Shown: piece after piece, positions 61,732-64,000 of the stretch
Layout: each line of letters opens with the position of its first letter
How positions within the stretch are numbered: the first letter of the stretch is position 1
Notes under the pieces: model-generated
What the model saw: only the letters and a program-made list of their open reading frames with translations
What the model was told of the DNA's origin: nothing
Databases searched by the model: none
Origin: JAHEGP01 sp963792875
Lineage (GTDB): Bacteria; Pseudomonadota; Gammaproteobacteria; Pseudomonadales; JAHEGP01
NCBI GenBank assembly: GCA_963792875.1
Contig: CAWBXV010000008.1
Coordinates: 1-64,000 of the forward strand
DNA length: 64,000 nt
Direction: 5' to 3'
Position numbers and translations under genes: made by a program

Positions 61732-63490
61732 TTGGTGGAACTATTATCCGGTGGCGAGATGATCGCCCAGGCCCTGGAAGACGAAGGCGTCGAGTTTATC
61801 TTCGGCTACCCCGGCGGCTCCGTGCTGCACACCTATGATGCGCTGTTCCAGCGCCAGCGGATCCCTCATATCCTGGTGCGCCACGAGCAGGCGGCGACCC
61901 ACGCCGCGGATGGCTACGCCCGCGCCACGGGCAAGCCCGGCGTCGTGCTGGTGACCTCCGGGCCGGGGGCGACCAACGCCATTACCGGCATCGCCACCGC
62001 CTATATGGATTCGATTCCGATGGTCGTTCTGTCCGGGCAGGTGCAGAGCCATCTCATCGGCGACGACGCCTTTCAGGAGACCGACATGTCCGGGATCTCC
62101 CGGCCGATCGTCAAGCACAGCTTTATGATCAAGCGGGCCGAGGACATTCCCGAGACCATCAAGAAGGCGTTTTACCTGGCCACCACCGGCAGGCCGGGTC
62201 CGGTGGTGATCGATATCCCCAAGGACATGACGCACCCGCATCTGAAGTTTCCCTATCACTACCCGGATAAGATCAAGCTGCGCTCCTATTCGCCGGCTGG
62301 GCGGGGCCACGGCGGCCAGAATCCGCAAGGCCGTGAAGCTGCTGCTCAGCGCCCGGCGGCCGGTGATCTATGCCGGTGGCGGTGTCATTCAGGGCGAGGC
62401 CTCGGCGCTGCTCACCGAGCTGGCCCACGTGCTCAATTTCCCGGTGACCAATACGCTCATGGGGCTGGGGTGTTTCCCCGGCACCGACCCGCAGTTTCTC
62501 GGCATGCTGGGGATGCACGGCACGTTCGAGGCCAACACGGCCATGCACGAGAGCGATCTGATCCTCGCGCTGGGGGCCCGCTTTGACGACCGCGTGACCA
62601 ACACGCCCAGCAAGTTCTGCCCGCACGCCACGGTCATCCACGTCGACATCGATCCGGCGTCCATCTCCAAGAATATCCGGGCGGATGTGCCCATCGTCGG
62701 CATGCTGGCGCCGGTGCTGGAGGATATGCTGGCGCTGGCCCGCGAGGCGCTCGCGGCACCGGATTGCCCGCTCGACCGCGGCGCCATTGCCGACTGGTGG
62801 CGGCAGATCGATCAGTGGCGGCAGCAGCACGGCCTTTACACGCAGCGGCGCTACGATCTCGACCCCGCCGGTCTGATCAAGCCCCAGCAGGCCATCCAGA
62901 TGCTGTACGAGGTCACCGGGGGTGAGGCCTACGTCACTTCGGATGTCGGCCAGCACCAGATGTTTGCGGCCCAGTACTACCTGTTCGACAAGCCGCGGCG
63001 CTGGATCAACTCCGGCGGTCTGGGCACCATGGGCTTCGGCCTGCCGGCGGCCATGGGCGCCAAGCTGGCCTTCCCCGAGGTCGATGTCGCCTGTGTGACC
63101 GGCGAGGGCAGCATCCAGATGAACATTCAGGAGTTGTCGACCTGCACCCAGTACGCCATCCCGGTAAAGATCATCAACCTGCACAACGGCTACCTGGGCA
63201 TGGTGAAGCAGTGGCAGGACATGCAGTACGAGGGTCGCTACGCGGAGAGCACCTACCAGGACTCGCTGCCGGATTTCGTCAAGCTGGCTGAGGCCTACGG
63301 CCACGTGGGCATCCGCGTGGACAAGCCCGCCGACCTCGAGGGGGCGATGCGCGAGGCCTTCGCGCTGCGCGATCGGCTGGTGTTCCTGGATATTCACGTC
63401 GACCCGCACGAGCACGTCTATCCCATGCAGATCGCTCCCAACGGCGCCATGCGGGATATGTGGTTGAACAAGTCGGAGCGCACAGCATGA
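61732..63490 (+). pseudogene. ilvI: acetolactate synthase large subunit, interrupted by a one-base frameshift
   Basis: This ThDP enzyme starts branched-chain amino-acid synthesis. The two frame segments together match the IlvI family end to end: GYPGGSVLHTYDAL and the catalytic glutamate in VRHEQAATHAADG, SGPGATNAITGI, the FAD segment, GDARFDD-like LGARFDD, and the ThDP motif GEGSIQMNIQEL. The frame breaks at about residue 197. After GHGGQ the sequence reads CAGAATCCGC where CAGATCCGC would continue as QIRKAVKLLL. One extra A (62320/62321) therefore shifts the frame. A TTG at 61732, with AGAGGAAG upstream, best matches the E. coli start. Either a sequencing error or a real lesion; ilvH downstream is intact. 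Confidence 0.85.
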
Positions 63491-63978
63491 GGCATATCAT
63501 CTCACTCCTGATGGAGAACGAAGCGGGGGCGCTGTCGCGGGTGGTCGGGCTGTTCTCGCAGCGGGGCTATAACATCGAGACGCTGACGGTGGCGCCCACC
63601 GAGGACTCCACGCTGTCGCGGCTCACCCTCACGACCATCGGCGACGACCACAAAATCGAGCAGATCACCAAGCACCTGCACCGCCTGATCGAGGTGGTCA
63701 AGCTGGTGGACCTGACCGATGGGGCGCACATCGAGCGCGAGCTCATGCTCATCAAAGTCAGGGCCGCCGGCCATCAGCGCGAGGAGGTCAAACGCACCAC
63801 GGATATTTTTCGCGCGCAGATCGTGGACGTCAGCCCCGGCTTCTACACCGTGCAGGTCGCCGGCACCAGCAGCAAGCTCGACGCCTTCATCGAGGCGGTG
63901 GGCGCCGATCACGTGATCGAGGTGGTGCGCACCGGGGTCTGCGGTCTCTCCCGGGGCGAGAAGGCGCTGCGCCTGTAG
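63487..63978 (+). CDS. ilvH: acetolactate synthase small (regulatory) subunit
   Basis: IlvH binds the large subunit and gives valine feedback control. The 163-residue protein has the N-terminal ACT domain (MRHIISLLMENEAGALSRVVGLF, with the valine-site segment RGYNIETLTV) and a C-terminal domain ending SRGEKALRL. The start overlaps the ilvI stop by four bases (ATGA), so it is translationally coupled to the large subunit. Confidence 0.97.
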   Translation: MRHIISLLMENEAGALSRVVGLFSQRGYNIETLTVAPTEDSTLSRLTLTTIGDDHKIEQITKHLHRLIEVVKLVDLTDGAHIERELMLIKVRAAGHQREEVKRTTDIFRAQIVDVSPGFYTVQVAGTSSKLDAFIEAVGADHVIEVVRTGVCGLSRGEKALRL

Positions 63979-64000
63979 CTGACGGTGCCGGCGCCGCCCC

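Overview
This 64 kb window is GC-rich, densely coding chromosomal DNA from a gammaproteobacterium. The gene order murJ-ribF-ileS-lspA-fkpB-ispH next to a minor-pilin cluster with pilS/pilR is the arrangement known from Pseudomonas. The groESL operon, however, carries a CIRCE operator, which Pseudomonas and the enterics lack. Together with a polyhydroxyalkanoate-system protein, a DUF1631 protein and a Gld-like ABC transporter, this suggests a marine lineage such as Cellvibrionales/Halieaceae; that placement is inference. I see no phage, insertion sequence, CRISPR array or rRNA operon.

Layout. 0-0.7 kb: the first codons of a minus-strand gene, then tRNA-Arg(CCU) with a 12-bp tandem repeat behind its promoter side. 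0.7-5.2 kb: a glycerophosphodiesterase, an OprC/NosA-like TonB-dependent receptor, two paralogous small proteins of unknown function that look like duplicated transcription cassettes, and an exbD without exbB. 5.4-13.6 kb: an RND adaptor/pump pair and a three-gene GldA/F/G-type ABC export system. 13.7-23.2 kb: cysH, ald, nadC with a coupled DUF503 gene, a DUF1631 protein, ampD, a ROK sugar kinase, panE, yajQ and an alkyltransferase-like protein. 23.4-25.6 kb: groESL under CIRCE, closed by a strong terminator. 25.6-29.4 kb: a PHA-system protein, Fe superoxide dismutase, a membrane-anchored coiled-coil protein and class I fumarase.

29.5-34.8 kb: sbcB-pyrB-nudF-thpR-murJ, mostly overlapping by a few bases and so probably one operon. 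35.0-40.7 kb: ribF and the overlapping ileS-lspA-fkpB-ispH. 40.9-53.4 kb: type IV pilus genes, with fimU-pilV-pilW-pilX-pilY1-pilE on the plus strand facing fimT, pilR and pilS on the minus strand. Compared with Pseudomonas the fimU-pilE block is inverted. 53.5-61.2 kb: nadE, bamD, rluD, yfiH, clpB and a DUF4124 protein. 61.3-64 kb: acetolactate synthase genes ilvI and ilvH, with a single-base frameshift in ilvI as given.

Most of the window is ordinary housekeeping. The most unusual signals are the twin small-protein cassettes at 3.7-4.7 kb (conserved promoter boxes at identical spacing, stop codons placed in the terminator loops), the ilvI frameshift, the Cys-to-Gly change at the expected metal site of the TonB receptor, the inverted minor-pilin block, and the (GGSSGG)3-Lys tail of PilX.
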